From NCBI GenBank assembly GCA_942159475.1, contig OW804097.1:52162986-52226985 (forward strand): a DNA stretch of 64,000 nt. Direction: 5' to 3'. This document shows positions 37,294 to 47,829 of this stretch, one piece after another (position 1 is the stretch's first letter; each line of letters begins with the position of its first letter). The position numbers and the translations under genes were made by a program. The notes beneath the pieces are model-generated. The model saw only the letters and a list, made by a program, of their open reading frames with translations. It was not told the origin of the DNA and did no database searches. Source of the stretch: Sthenelais limicola (taxonomy: Eukaryota; Annelida; Polychaeta; Phyllodocida; Sigalionidae).

Positions 37294-37468
37294 CAGTCTA
37301 GGCTCACAGTCTCTCAGATCAGATAAGAGTGGTATGTTAGTGATTGGACGCCTACTGTGCTAATGGGTTTCCTGGCCTTGGAGTAGGAGTCGAAATGGGA
37401 TTTTGCGGTTTGGAACGAGTCGCTTCCCCTCAGTTTGGAGGGACTCTCTCAACTCTGAACCTAGACTG
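37294..37468. mobile_element. MITE family A, complete copy with 4-bp target duplication
   Basis: It starts CAGTCTAGGCTCACAG and ends AACCTAGACTG. It is flanked on both sides by TTAT (37290-37293 and 37469-37472). Internal blocks: GATTGGACGCCTACTG, GGATTTTGCGGTTTGGA and CCTCAGTTTGGAGGGAC. This is one of the clearest copies for reading the target duplication. Confidence 0.85.
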
Positions 37469-38214
37469 TTATCGAATTATGATTATGTCAGGACTCAGTT
37501 GTATGTCAGAACTTCACCAAGTTACGTTGTTTTCGATAATGCCAGTGAAATGTCAATATAAATTTTACGTCAGTATTGACCATCATTGCGTTTTCCGCCA
37601 GCTATGTAAATAAATATTCGGAATAATCTGTAGTACACTTACATGTATCGGGAATAAATTGTACAATTATGAAATCACATTTTAGGAGGATATGGATAAA
37701 GGTTTAAATTTTAAATTAAAGTTTTATATAGATCAGTGAGAGTAAATAAATGAACCCATTATATTACAGAACATCTTACAATTTACGTCGTTATCGGTAT
37801 GAATTTGTTTAAATTTTTTATTTTAAATTAAAGTTTAATATATAGATCAGTGAATAATAAAGAAATGCATCCCATTAATTTATATTTCAAACATTTAGTT
37901 GAGACTGGCTCAAGAGACTGGCCCAAGGATCATACAATGGAGAGGTTTAGTATCATCGTTACAAATTCAACATGACATGAGCACGTCATGATAATTTGCA
38001 AGCTTACGTCCATGGAATCATCTTAGTAATCATGACACACTTAAGGCTTATCAGTTGTATTTAAATAATACTCTAGAGAATCTTCCCATGATGCCCTCGG
38101 TGTTTTCTAAAAATTGTCTTTTGGTTTGCTTTTACTCTTGTTTCCGGTTTGCTTTTACTCGTGCCCCGTGCCCCGCGTTGAAGATGTTATTTGTAATCCT
38201 CAACTAGTTTCAAT

Positions 38215-38535
38215 ACATTTCTTGGGGGTATTATTTTGCGCAAGTATTAAATGTAATAGTTTAGGGCGCTGAGTCTATGTACTGTAAGTACCTCCCTTCA
38301 TTTGTCCTAAGCTATTACTTAGGGACAGCAACGAGAGTAAATATTTCTCGTTGGGGACATGTCTGCATCTTTACATACTGTAAATGACACATTTGAGAAA
38401 AAGCCATTCAACTCGTTGCTTGTGGGGTATAATTTTGAGTAACCACTTATATAGTACAATCTGGGGTGTTAAGTATCTATTACCGTAAAGAACTCCCCTT
38501 TTTACTCAGAGCTATTATTTAGCGAGTTGCATACT
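38215..38535 (+). repeat. Diverged tandem duplication
   Basis: The stretch from about 38218 (GGGGGTATTATTTTG) to 38320 (GCTATTACTTAG) resembles the stretch from about 38426 (GGGGTATAATTTTG) to 38524 (GCTATTATTTAGCG). Matching landmarks in the same order include GTAA(G/A)(T/G)A-like and CTCCC(C/T)TT blocks. Identity is modest. A 26-bp miniature element sits just after the first unit. Confidence 0.45.
38328..38353 (-). mobile_element. 26-bp miniature element, CAACGAG family
   Basis: Read on the minus strand it starts CAACGAG and ends TTTACTCTCGTTGC. It is flanked on both sides by the identical hexamer GGGACA (38322-38327 and 38354-38359, plus-strand reading). Nothing separates the inverted ends except about ten bases. 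Confidence 0.75.
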
Positions 38536-39356
38536 TTCCATGTCAATATGAACAGTTTAAACAATTTCCCACCACCTGTGGCTGAAAGTAGTTGTCATCA
38601 CCCAGACGTTTTACAGCTCCCTGTCCCATTTCTTTATTTTATTTGAAAATCTTTTTAATGGAAATAATAGATTTAATGCAAGCTTTTAATCACCATGCGT
38701 GTGTAAATAATAGAGTCCTCTGGTTGGAAGAGTGACAGCATGGCATCTCTATGGGAGAGCTGGTGAAAAAATATGGGTCAGTTACACATTCCTAGCATTC
38801 CTGGCATAGCTCTTCTGGGTAGTCTGTCTTTCCTGTCAACCTGTCACCGATTCAAATATAGGGTTCAGTTGAAATAAATGTCCTCGTTTCAAGAGAAAGT
38901 TTGTTCTATCTGGAGTTAATGAAGTAAATATTATAGCTCAGGTGTATTTCTATATTTCTATCAGGAGTTTGTATTGTATACGGTCTAGCTCAATAAACCC
39001 AACGTAGCCATTTTTTAACAAAGAGAGAAATCTCATCACTCAGCTTTTCGAAAGAAAGATTTTCACACCGAATCACACACATAGCGATACACCAAACCAG
39101 CGAGTCCATGTCAACAGCACCACACGCGTACAGGGTGTGTAGTGCTCTTCATATACTAGGCAGATAACACAATATCAATGTAAGCAAATAAAATGATTGA
39201 CACACAACTTGACAAGGGCTAATCATTCATCACTTATCTGATAAAAAGCTGATAGCTCGTTCACGCTATTATTGACTCACTCCGATATCGGGGGGAGGGG
39301 GGGATGTTCCTCTTCTTATCAAGCTACACGGTCTGCATTCCCTCCACTCTGCCGGA

Positions 39357-40716
39357 GCTTAAAGCCGTGAATCCACACGGCGACTTCAGGGCCAAGTCGC
39401 TTATATTTCCTCCCACTCGCTCAAGTTTTCAATCGCCCTCTGTCGCTCGTGTTGGCTGCTGTGTGGATTCCCAAACTAAGAACGTCTTCTGGCGACACCA
39501 CTAATTACCTTGGCGACTTGCACGGGCGACACAACATGAGCGACTAGATTAAACATTTTCATTCCAGTCGCTCAGCAAGTTTACTAATTATTAAGTTAAT
39601 CAATGATTTAATCAACTATTTTTCTATTTAACTTTATAATCAGTTTAACTTAATGTTTATACCCTACGTTTCCAAAGGAAACAACTTCTCAGGATCAATT
39701 ATTTGTGCGCTATGTCAAGTCATAGTTACTGAAATTTAGTCTTTTTTAAACTGAAAATGCAGACTATTTACTGTCATATACAGGGTATATACTGTCATAT
39801 ACAGGGTATATACTGTCATATACAGGGTTCCTGAGGTCAGTAAACGGTCTGTTAAAGTAATTATGATTTTGGGTTTTTCAGGTGCATCTCTCTAAAATTA
39901 GTAGAATGCACTAAAACAGCACTCAGAGTGAAAGAGAGAAAGAGAGATGGGGGGTAATGGGTGGAAGGCTAGGGAGGGAGGGAGCTGGAAGGCAAGGGAG
40001 GGCGTGGGCAACCAACCATGACTGGGTTAGGGGCAGGCCTGGTTTGTCTTATTATGTAATAACCAGAGGGGGGCAGGGTGAAGTGGTGTATGATGGATGT
40101 GAGAAATGGGTGGAGTAGATAAGCCTTCTGCAAACATGCGAACTGATCAGACAGATGATTTCACACTGATTGTTACCTCACACATCCCACAATCAGCTAA
40201 CACATTTATGTGGGATTTAAACGATAAAAAGATGATTGACAGAATGGTACTCAATCCACTAACATTCTCAGGAACTGAGAATGTAAAAAGGGAGTGACAC
40301 GGGGGCCATAAACCTGAAGTCGCCCGTCTGGAGGTCGCCCGAGTAGGTTTGTTATGGCGCACACTGTGTGTGGATTCCGGCCAGTGAAACACCTTTGAGC
40401 GACTTGGCCTGTTTTAGCCAATCACAAGCCAGGAAAGCTGTGTTGCCGCTCAATCCCCAAGTAGTTGGAATTGTTTGGGCGACAGGAATATATTTAGAAA
40501 GATTGGTGACACTCCAAAGTAGCTCTCCAGAAATAGCTAGTGGACACCAATTTGGACGGGCTACTTGCATGTTGTCGCTCATTCTGAATCTTAAAATAAT
40601 GTGCAAAGTCGCCGTATATTAATGACTGTCGCCCAATTAAAATGATATCAAACAATTGCTAGAATTTTGCAAAGTCGCTCAACGTTTTTGGGCGACAGTG
40701 GATTTAGGCCTATAAG
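39357..40716. mobile_element. Non-autonomous DNA transposon with GTCGC-rich ends
   Basis: The left end (CTTAAAGCC then GAATCCAC) and right end (GTGGATTTAGGCC then TATAAG) form imperfect inverted repeats. Two clusters of the pentamer GTCGC/GCGAC, about eight copies over 39380-39575 and about ten over 40320-40695, lie inside the ends; the 700 bp between has almost none. Extra copies of the end motif (GTGTGGATTCC) occur at about 39459 and 40366. Clusters like this are typical of transposase-binding sites in subterminal regions, for example in hAT elements. No transposase gene is present, and the target duplication was not resolved. Confidence 0.55.
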
Positions 40717-40719
40717 AGG

Positions 40720-41970
40720 AAATGGATATTTTTGCTCTGGTTTCGGTAGCACTTGCCATTTGTTATTATAGGAAATCTTGGAGATTCTCTGTGAAGTTGT
40801 ACCTGAGTCATTGTGTTTCTACAAACTACGGTATGTAGTGTGTGTGATTTAATATACATCGTTTCCCTATGAACTGGTATCTTAATTTTCATTTTTGATG
40901 AGTTTTTAATAGAAGTTTTTTAACGATATTTTGCTTGGGTTTTTCCACATTGATTTTTCATGGGAAGAATCATAATTTGCTGACCTACACAACAGTTGTT
41001 ATACTGAAAAGGATAAGTACAGGGAATAAAAAAGAGTGCGATTAATTTTCTTGTGAAATAATTTGAAAAAAAAAGAAAAGAATCTTTCATGTTCTGTACC
41101 AGTTTTCAACCGGGCGAAGGAGTGCTGCAATCGTATGATTTCTAGATAGATAAATGGGAATCTGGATATTTGAGATTAGTACAAATTATATCTGGGCGTT
41201 GTGTGACTTCTGCCTTGTATCAATAGCTGCTTAATGACTGCCAGAGTAGCACTTGAACCGGCGAGGGCAGGTCAGATTATGATAACCATGAAAGCACTCT
41301 ACTGCCATGTAAACTACTGTGTCTACCGCAATAAAACCGTCATTAATCAGTCTTTACCTGCCAAAGTTCAACCATATCCTCAGATATAACATTAATACCT
41401 GAACCATGGGCCGTGCGTACAGCCACTATTTGCCATTTTCCATGATTGATCGATCCTTTAGGGATTATCATTATAAATATATTCAATTCATTTTTGATTA
41501 ATTTGGATCTTCAGGCATGGAGCGTGTGTTTCATCAGTTCGCGTGCTCTCATCACGAAAATATCAGATTTCTGAATTTTATGGTTGTAGGTGATTAATTA
41601 AATTATCATTTTAATCTAATTATGTGAAGTAAATGCAAGTTTGGTGTGTGCAATGGGTGTTTTACAATTAGGTTTTTGCAGGGGAGAATTGAGCTTCTGG
41701 TATTTAGAGAATGTGGAGTAGACCTACCTGGCAATGGATATTATGAAGAGTCCGATATGTATGTATGTTCATTGGTCAGTGGCGAATGATAGATTTCTTA
41801 TCACGGATGATTTGAACAGCTGGTACTTATTGATTGATACTAAATCAGTATACTATAGTATAACACTATATATCATAATAATATAACATACCATATCTTT
41901 TCAAGATAGAATAAAATAACAGCTTAATTTCAATTCTGTGTTGGAATTTTTCTTTTCCCTATTTAGTTTC
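40720..41970. other. Anonymous DNA, no gene seen
   Basis: AT-rich sequence with no recognised exon, repeat or RNA gene. Confidence 0.4.
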
Positions 41971-41977
41971 AATAGGA

Positions 41978-42098
41978 CAGTCTAGGCTCAGAGCCTAGAT
42001 AAGATAAAATGGCATGTCAGTGATTAGGCATTTTGCGGTTTGGAGCCAGAGGCTTTCCCTCAGTTTGGAGGGATTCTCACAACTCTGAGCCTAGACTG
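41978..42098. mobile_element. MITE family A, short copy with 4-bp target duplication
   Basis: It has the cleanest termini of the family: CAGTCTAGGCTCAGAG at the left and CTCTGAGCCTAGACTG at the right, perfect 16-bp inverted repeats. It is flanked by AGGA on both sides (41974-41977 and 42099-42102). It is internally deleted to 121 bp. Confidence 0.9.
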
Positions 42099-42109
42099 AG
42101 GAGTAATAT

Positions 42110-43500
42110 TTACAGCATACTAGTTAATGATATACCCCATAACACTTTGATACGCTGTGAATTTCAAACTTGAGTACTTTTGAGCTAGAAAATAGATCTT
42201 CATCAATGACATTTTTTTTTCATTTTTTTTATTTCACTTGAGGCCATTACATTAATTATGAGAAATATAATATGAGAGAAAAAACGCAATTATACCCTAC
42301 CCGGGTGTCTTCGTGTGTTGCCTAAAGGTACCTTATGGGTATTAAAATATAATTATGAAGAAAGATATGTACTAAACAGAAACGGCTCACGTACATACAT
42401 AAGACATTATATTTTCTATGCGTAAAAAAATACCTTTTTTAGGTTATCATGGCCGATAACCTGGATTCGTACAAAGATTCGTACTTTTGACATTGAGATG
42501 CATTTTACATGTTTACCAGTCCCTATCAGGCCTATGGTACCATTACATAACATTCCATACCATACGTTGCCATCTCAAAATATACCACAACAATATCTCC
42601 CTTTTTAGTCTTATTTTCCAAGTATGCATACACTATTTACTTTAAACTGTTACATTTTGAGAAACGAATGTGTATTTGATACAGTCAGGAAACAAAAGAT
42701 CACATAGAAAAAGTTATCAGCGAGTGAACAGACAGAGATTGTTTGGTGTCTGACTTTCGGTCATATGAGTGCAGTTCCCTGGGAAATCCCCTGAGTGTGA
42801 GAGGACCAGTTTGAGTTGGGTACAATGTTTAGGCTCGCTGAATGCATCAGTGAGCCACTGGCGTAAACTGTTTTCATCATTAGTGACCCACTTTGAATTC
42901 ATTGTTGATTAGCGATACTAAACTCTCCCTTTTTTAACGGTTCTCATATTTACTATTTAAAGGGAATAAATACTCTGATGTCCTGACGTTAAAGATATAT
43001 GCACATCTTTTTAACCGTTATATCTTAACTGGGTGGGGTCTACAGATAGCGGTCCCAGTCTGTCTATGTTGCTTACTGAGACAAAACAAAGTCATTTAAT
43101 GACACACATATAATTGTGGAAGTTACATGTTAGTAGCATTTTCAGTTGCTTTGCTAACAACCTTGTTTTAAGAAAAACTGCTGCAGAATATTTGTTAGCT
43201 TTTTTCATATACAATGTGTTCAGGAGGAGATACCGACCTGATGATAACAGCAATTATTCGAAATAGAATATATTTGAAATATAATTCAACTTTGTCCTGA
43301 TCCTCTAAACTATGATTATTGTAATGTTTTTCTTGTCATGTTTAGTTGCAAACGGCCGAGGTCCGTCCCTAAACCACCAATAGCCTCTGTGTTTCTATTT
43401 ATACGTAGGAACTTTTATAACAAATACTTACCACCGTAACTTGAATAATAACTCACTCTAATGATGGCAGTTGTAGGCTTGTTATTGGATGGATCAGTGA
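42110..43500. other. Anonymous DNA, no gene seen
   Basis: No exon, repeat family or RNA gene recognised. Confidence 0.4.
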
Positions 43501-43512
43501 ACCGGGAGACGC

Positions 43513-43529
43513 GGGGGGGGGGGGGGGGG
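43513..43529 (+). repeat. Poly(G) run, 17 bases
   Basis: An uninterrupted G17 preceded by GACGC. Confidence 0.9.
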
Positions 43530-43965
43530 CGGTGGCTATAACGACCGATCAATAAGCTTGATACCTAGGCCTAGATTTATTCACAGCCATCAAAGATAGA
43601 TTCACTAGACAGCATACTATTATACCTCTCGTCATACGTTTTAGGGTGGTAAACATCAGAGACAAGAAGACCTAAATATTTAAATTATATTATAAGTTTT
43701 GGCTTAACTTATTCTATTGTAGACAGGAAATGCATGGTTCTGTTGGTATGGGACAGTGTTGGGTAAAACTCATTCTTTCTTGAAAATATTTCTGTACTGA
43801 TTGAATAAATCAAAATTATAATTGTATAGGGAAAGGAAGAGTCACATTTGATCGAGTTACTGACGAAATATGTATCATTATGTATAATTACCCACATAAT
43901 AATTACAAGAATTGGATCTATCAGGAAAACCTGTTTATCCATAAACTATTCAGATAACATCATTA

Positions 43966-44001
43966 AATCACAGAACTCCAGGCTCCTGGAGTTCTGTGAT
44001 T
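43966..44001. repeat. Perfect 17-bp-arm palindrome
   Basis: AATCACAGAACTCCAGG pairs exactly with its reverse complement, separated by only two bases. The flanks ACATCATTA (left) and ACATGATGCATTA (right) are similar but not identical, so an eroded direct repeat is possible. Structurally it resembles the other miniature palindromes but with different ends. Confidence 0.8.
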
Positions 44002-44129
44002 ACATGATGCATTAAAAGAAGAACAGAGAGAGTCCAATCGCATAAATGCATTGGTGAGCATTTAATTAACTTGCTCATTCATTAAATAATCCTCATCCGA
44101 CCATTTCAGCCAGATGTGTGTCTGAGTTA

Positions 44130-45010
44130 AAGCCCGCTCACACAAAACCCAATTTAAAAAATAGCCCGATTTGGTGGGATGTACCGACCAATCGGGGCTG
44201 AAATCCTGGGAGTTGTCTGTAAAATCGGGCCTATTTTTTGGCCCACACCGAGCCGATTTGAGTCCCGATTATAATATTTTGTGTCCCGACCTCTCCCCAA
44301 ACTGAAATCGGCCCACACATACCCAATTTGAAGCCCGATTTGGGCTCCCAAAGAGTGAGGATTTCATTTTGTAATCGGGGATGTTTTTAATAGTATGTAT
44401 ACTGGGTTTGATTTTCTGGACATTTAGATAACATCAAACCTTCCTTCATTCTGTTGTTCACTGTGTCAGTACAAATTATGCGATTCCTTTCATTTTTGTT
44501 TCATTATGAAGAAAACAAATTCCTCTTCCAGGAAATGTATACTTTTCTATACCTATCTCCATTATCTCAAACCTGATGGTATCTCAAAATTCATCTTTTG
44601 TGACTTATGACTCATCTTCACATTTGTCAACAACAAAAAATGTTTAAACAAAATGTAAAGGGGTGGCATGTGCAGAGGGAGAAGTTAGCAGTATAAAAGT
44701 GAAAAAAATTGTTTTGATGCTCCAGAAATTAGTGAAGTTATAAGTCTTTCAAAGTTACCTGCCTATTAGAACTACTAACATTTTTGGATAAATTGGGGGG
44801 TTTGCCCCGACGATCCATTATATTGGATTGTCAAGAGAGCACTCCGATTAGTCAGGAAGGGCCCCCCCCCCCCCCCCCCCCGATTTCATCAATTCGGCAA
44901 TTCTGTAAAATGAAATCCTATGTCCTGAAATCGGGTCTGGACTCCTGAAATCGGGTCTGGAATCGGCCATGTGTGGGTGGAAATTTGCCAAATCGGGCCT
45001 TAAAAAGTAA
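44130..45010. mobile_element. Degraded MITE-like block with repeated AATCGGGC motifs
   Basis: The motif AATCGGG(C) or its complement GCCCGATT occurs about ten times, concentrated at 44150-44380 and 44880-45000. The left part (GCCCGATTTGG near 44163) and right part (CCAAATCGGGCC near 44987) are inverted. Both sides also carry CCCACACA/TGTGTGGG. The centre holds unrelated AT-rich DNA and a C20 run. It is probably an old inverted-repeat element, or two nested ones. Confidence 0.45.
44862..44881 (+). repeat. Poly(C) run, 20 bases
   Basis: The longest homopolymer seen in the window, lying inside the AATCGGGC-motif block. Confidence 0.9.
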
Positions 45011-45411
45011 ACCAATTAGTCCCCCGACTACTCGTAGATTCGCTCGACTAATCAACACATCACCGATTTCAAAATGAAATTTAGAAGAGATTGGATGCTT
45101 CTCACTGAAGAGTCGATTCTGATCTATGATTAGGCTATATTTAGCCAGGACCGTCTTCTGCTCTATAGGTGGCAGTTAGGTATGATTTGTGGGTATCCGG
45201 GATCAGGAACTGTCCGTACATTAGTATTGGGCCAAACTATGGCCTGGCAAGGGCGGCGGAGAATGGTGGCGAGGGGCTCAATATATTATAAAGTAGGGGG
45301 TTTATTTATCATGACCTGCTCAGTGTAGTGCTTGTCATGATCCCCAATCTCTTCAGCTCATATTCCTCTCTCCATATTGTCTTATATATTTTAAAATACT
45401 ATTAGAATTTA

Positions 45412-45602
45412 GTCTGGGCTCACAGACTCAGATCAGATAAGAATGGTATTCAGTGATTGGATGCCTACTACGCTAATGGTTTTCCTGGCCCTGGGGTAGG
45501 CGTTCTAATGAGACACTAATGGCATTTGCGCAGTGGAGGGAGAGGAGAGGCTTTCCCTCAATTTGGAGGTCCTGTCTCAAATCTGAACCTAGAGCTAGAC
45601 TG
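45412..45602. mobile_element. MITE family A copy, probable TTTA target duplication
   Basis: It starts GTCTGGGCTCACAG (terminal CA lost) and ends AGCTAGACTG. TTTA flanks both sides (45408-45411 and 45603-45606). Typical internal blocks are present, including GATTGGATGCCTACTACG and CCTCAATTTGGAGG. Confidence 0.75.
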
Positions 45603-45664
45603 TTTAGTTATATAAAAAAAATTATATAGGGAGGAGTGGGAGAAGAACATAACGTTCCCTATAC

Positions 45665-45706
45665 CAACGAGATTATATTAACAACGTGTTAATATAATCT
45701 CGTTGC
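45665..45706 (+). mobile_element. 42-bp miniature element, CAACGAG family
   Basis: It starts CAACGAGATTATATTAACA and ends TGTTAATATAATCTCGTTGC. The first 41 bases are a perfect palindrome with 19-bp arms and a 3-base centre. It is flanked on both sides by the identical hexamer CTATAC (45659-45664 and 45707-45712). Confidence 0.8.
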
Positions 45707-46303
45707 CTATACTATGGAGTGGCAGATTTATTTGTTATGATCTCAGTTCTTGTCATGGTCTCCTGTCTGTTCTGCTCATATTCCGCTATATTGCCTGAGG
45801 GATTTAAGTCTTTTATGCATAGGGTCGAGTGGCAGATTGGTGGCGAGGGGCTCCCTTTTTGCCCACCATCTTACATCTGTCTATTCCGACTCTAGTATTT
45901 TGCCTTATTGATTATAAGCCATTTATAGATTTAGCGTGGGCAGGTATATCTTCCTAGGACGTTTTAATTATGTTTTCCCCTGTGATATTATATTCATTCT
46001 TCTATGTTCATAAGAATTCTCCTCTCTATTGGTATGATAAGCAACACTTTTCTCTAACTGAGGATACGTTAACTTCGAGGGGTGCGAAAATAGTGCTCTT
46101 ATTAAGTGGAAGCTCATGTTCTTGAGGAGGAGTGGGAGAATAATAGTGAGCAGCTCAGTAATATACAGGAGAGACTTATTCATAGCGAGTTGCTCTCTTC
46201 TGCTCATCAGCTCCAATATCCAGTTATAGTGTTGTCCACTATCATCACACCTGCATAATAATAAAACGTTGTCTTCTCCCAACGCACTAGTGGAATACCA
46301 TCA

Positions 46304-46495
46304 CAGTCTAGGCTAACAGTTTTGTCCGTTCAAAACTAAGAGAAAGCTTCTCGCTCCAAACCACAAAATACTTTTAAAATCCCATTAGGTGGTCTACTCC
46401 AGGGTCAGGAAAACCATTACAGGCATTAGCGCAGTAGGGATTCAATCACTGACATAGCATTCTTATCTGATCTGAGAGGTTGTTAGCCTAGACTG
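46304..46495. mobile_element. MITE family A, complete copy
   Basis: It starts CAGTCTAGGCTAACAG and ends TTAGCCTAGACTG. Internal blocks include GCTTCTCGCTCCAAACCACA and TCTTATCTGATCTGAGAGG. The flanks ATCA and TCCA do not match cleanly. Confidence 0.85.
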
Positions 46496-46768
46496 TCCAG
46501 TAAATGGTGGACCAGAAACAGCGTAGTGAAACATTTGAAAAGTTTAAGTCTCCTGTTAGTTAATAGAAGGGATAAAGAATGAGCAGGTCATACTTAGTCC
46601 CTCAACCCTTGCCCTCTGCAGTATCCATGATGTACTCTGGGTTTATATTTACTCTGTCAGTACTCAGTGTATTGTATAAAGTGCTGGGGTGTAGAGTGTA
46701 CGTGAACAACACTTCAGTCTGCACCCAAAACCCTCGGTGTCTCTCAGTGTGAGTCAGGTAGCCCTAAC

Positions 46769-46806
46769 CAACGAGTATGGAACAGGTTTGAATTTACTCT
46801 CGTTGC
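46769..46806 (+). mobile_element. 38-bp miniature element, CAACGAG family
   Basis: It starts CAACGAGTATGG and ends ATTTACTCTCGTTGC. It is flanked on both sides by the identical hexamer CCTAAC (46763-46768 and 46807-46812). The interior is not palindromic beyond the terminal 7 bp. Confidence 0.75.
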
Positions 46807-47036
46807 CCTAACAGAGGCTGTATCGTGTATATAACCTGGTGCCTTGTTTAGGTCTTGTACGTGGCGGGTCTTTTCACCAAAATATTACAATTTGGTCGCT
46901 TGGCTTTATGCTTCAAATTGTAGTAAATTGCTGCGATTTTCAGCCAAATTCTCATGGCTCATCACAGCTGAGAAATTATAAAAAATGTTAGTGAATTATT
47001 GTATCCAGTGTAATAGAATTTCAGTGTTATTGGGCA

Positions 47037-47163
47037 ATTAGAGCCTTCGTTTATTGTCCGAGCTGGCCCTCTATGCCTGACGGGAATCCTGTCGAGGCCG
47101 GAGGCCGAGACAGGTTCCCGAAGGCATAAAGGGCCAGCGAGGACAATAAACGAAGGCTCTAAT
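47037..47163. repeat. Large near-perfect hairpin, about 63-bp arms
   Basis: The arm starting ATTAGAGCCTTCGTTTATTG is matched by its reverse complement ending at 47163. Pairing continues, with a few mismatches, through GGCCCTCTATGCCT and GGGAA(T)CCTGTC almost to the centre. It is very GC-rich against AT-rich surroundings. Confidence 0.85.
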
Positions 47164-47167
47164 GGCT

Positions 47168-47294
47168 TTAGTCCCCGTTGGTTGGGCTGTTTACCGGAAG
47201 TTCTCTAGGCATAGAGGGCCAGCGGGACCGGTAGTGACCACTGGCCCTCTATGCGTCTATAACGGGCCAGCTCAGACCAACCAAAGGGGACTAA
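47168..47294. repeat. Second large hairpin, adjacent to the first
   Basis: The left arm TTAGTCCCCGTTGGTTGG is matched by the right end CCAACCAAAGGGGACTAA. Further in, GCATAGAGGGCCAG pairs with CTGGCCCTCTATGC. It starts four bases after the first hairpin and shares the GGCCCTCTATGC core with it. Together they form a 258-bp double palindrome of MITE size. Confidence 0.8.
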
Positions 47295-47702
47295 TACCTA
47301 TTAGCATTAGTAATAATTAGGTGTATAAATTATCATGCTATTTTAGACGTTTATTACGATATTAAATTTCAAATATAATAATATAATATATTATATTAAA
47401 ACCTGAAGGGGTATGGCATATTAATAGAACCTCTGGATGGTGATTCCTCTGTACTAATATTATATTGTATTTGCATAATCTGGTTGTTCTTTCGAATTCG
47501 ACTTTTCCGATATTAACGTGGAGGCACTCATATAAGATGTTTGCTTCGCTGATAATAAGCATCCCCCAAAGGCATGGCGAGATTCTCCAAATCTTGGGAG
47601 TGAAGCAAAAGAGGGACGACATGCTGTGGGAGGATGATAAAAAGCACCACTTACATGTTATTATTTTGTAGCTATTCATTGTACATGTTTTGTGTGTGTG
47701 AC

Positions 47703-47728
47703 CAACGAGACTTTTCTACTCTCGTTGC
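47703..47728 (+). mobile_element. 26-bp miniature element, CAACGAG family
   Basis: It starts CAACGAG and ends CTACTCTCGTTGC. It is flanked by the identical hexamer TGTGAC (47697-47702 and 47729-47734). It has the same length as the 38328 copy but sits in a different target. Confidence 0.75.
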
Positions 47729-47829
47729 TGTGACCCATGGATGGGTGTATAGGAGAGTAAGTGGTGGTAGGGGAGGAGATAAGCGGGTGTTACCTGTCTC
47801 TCAGCTCTACCTGGTTACATGATAGCCTT

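Noticed and set aside
38412..38419. Isolated CTCGTTGC as a further CAACGAG-family copy
   Set aside because: No CAACGAG partner and no matching flanks nearby.
46632..46665. GTACTC direct repeats around a 22-bp stretch as another mini-insertion
   Set aside because: The enclosed stretch has no inverted ends, so the flanking hexamer repeat may be chance.
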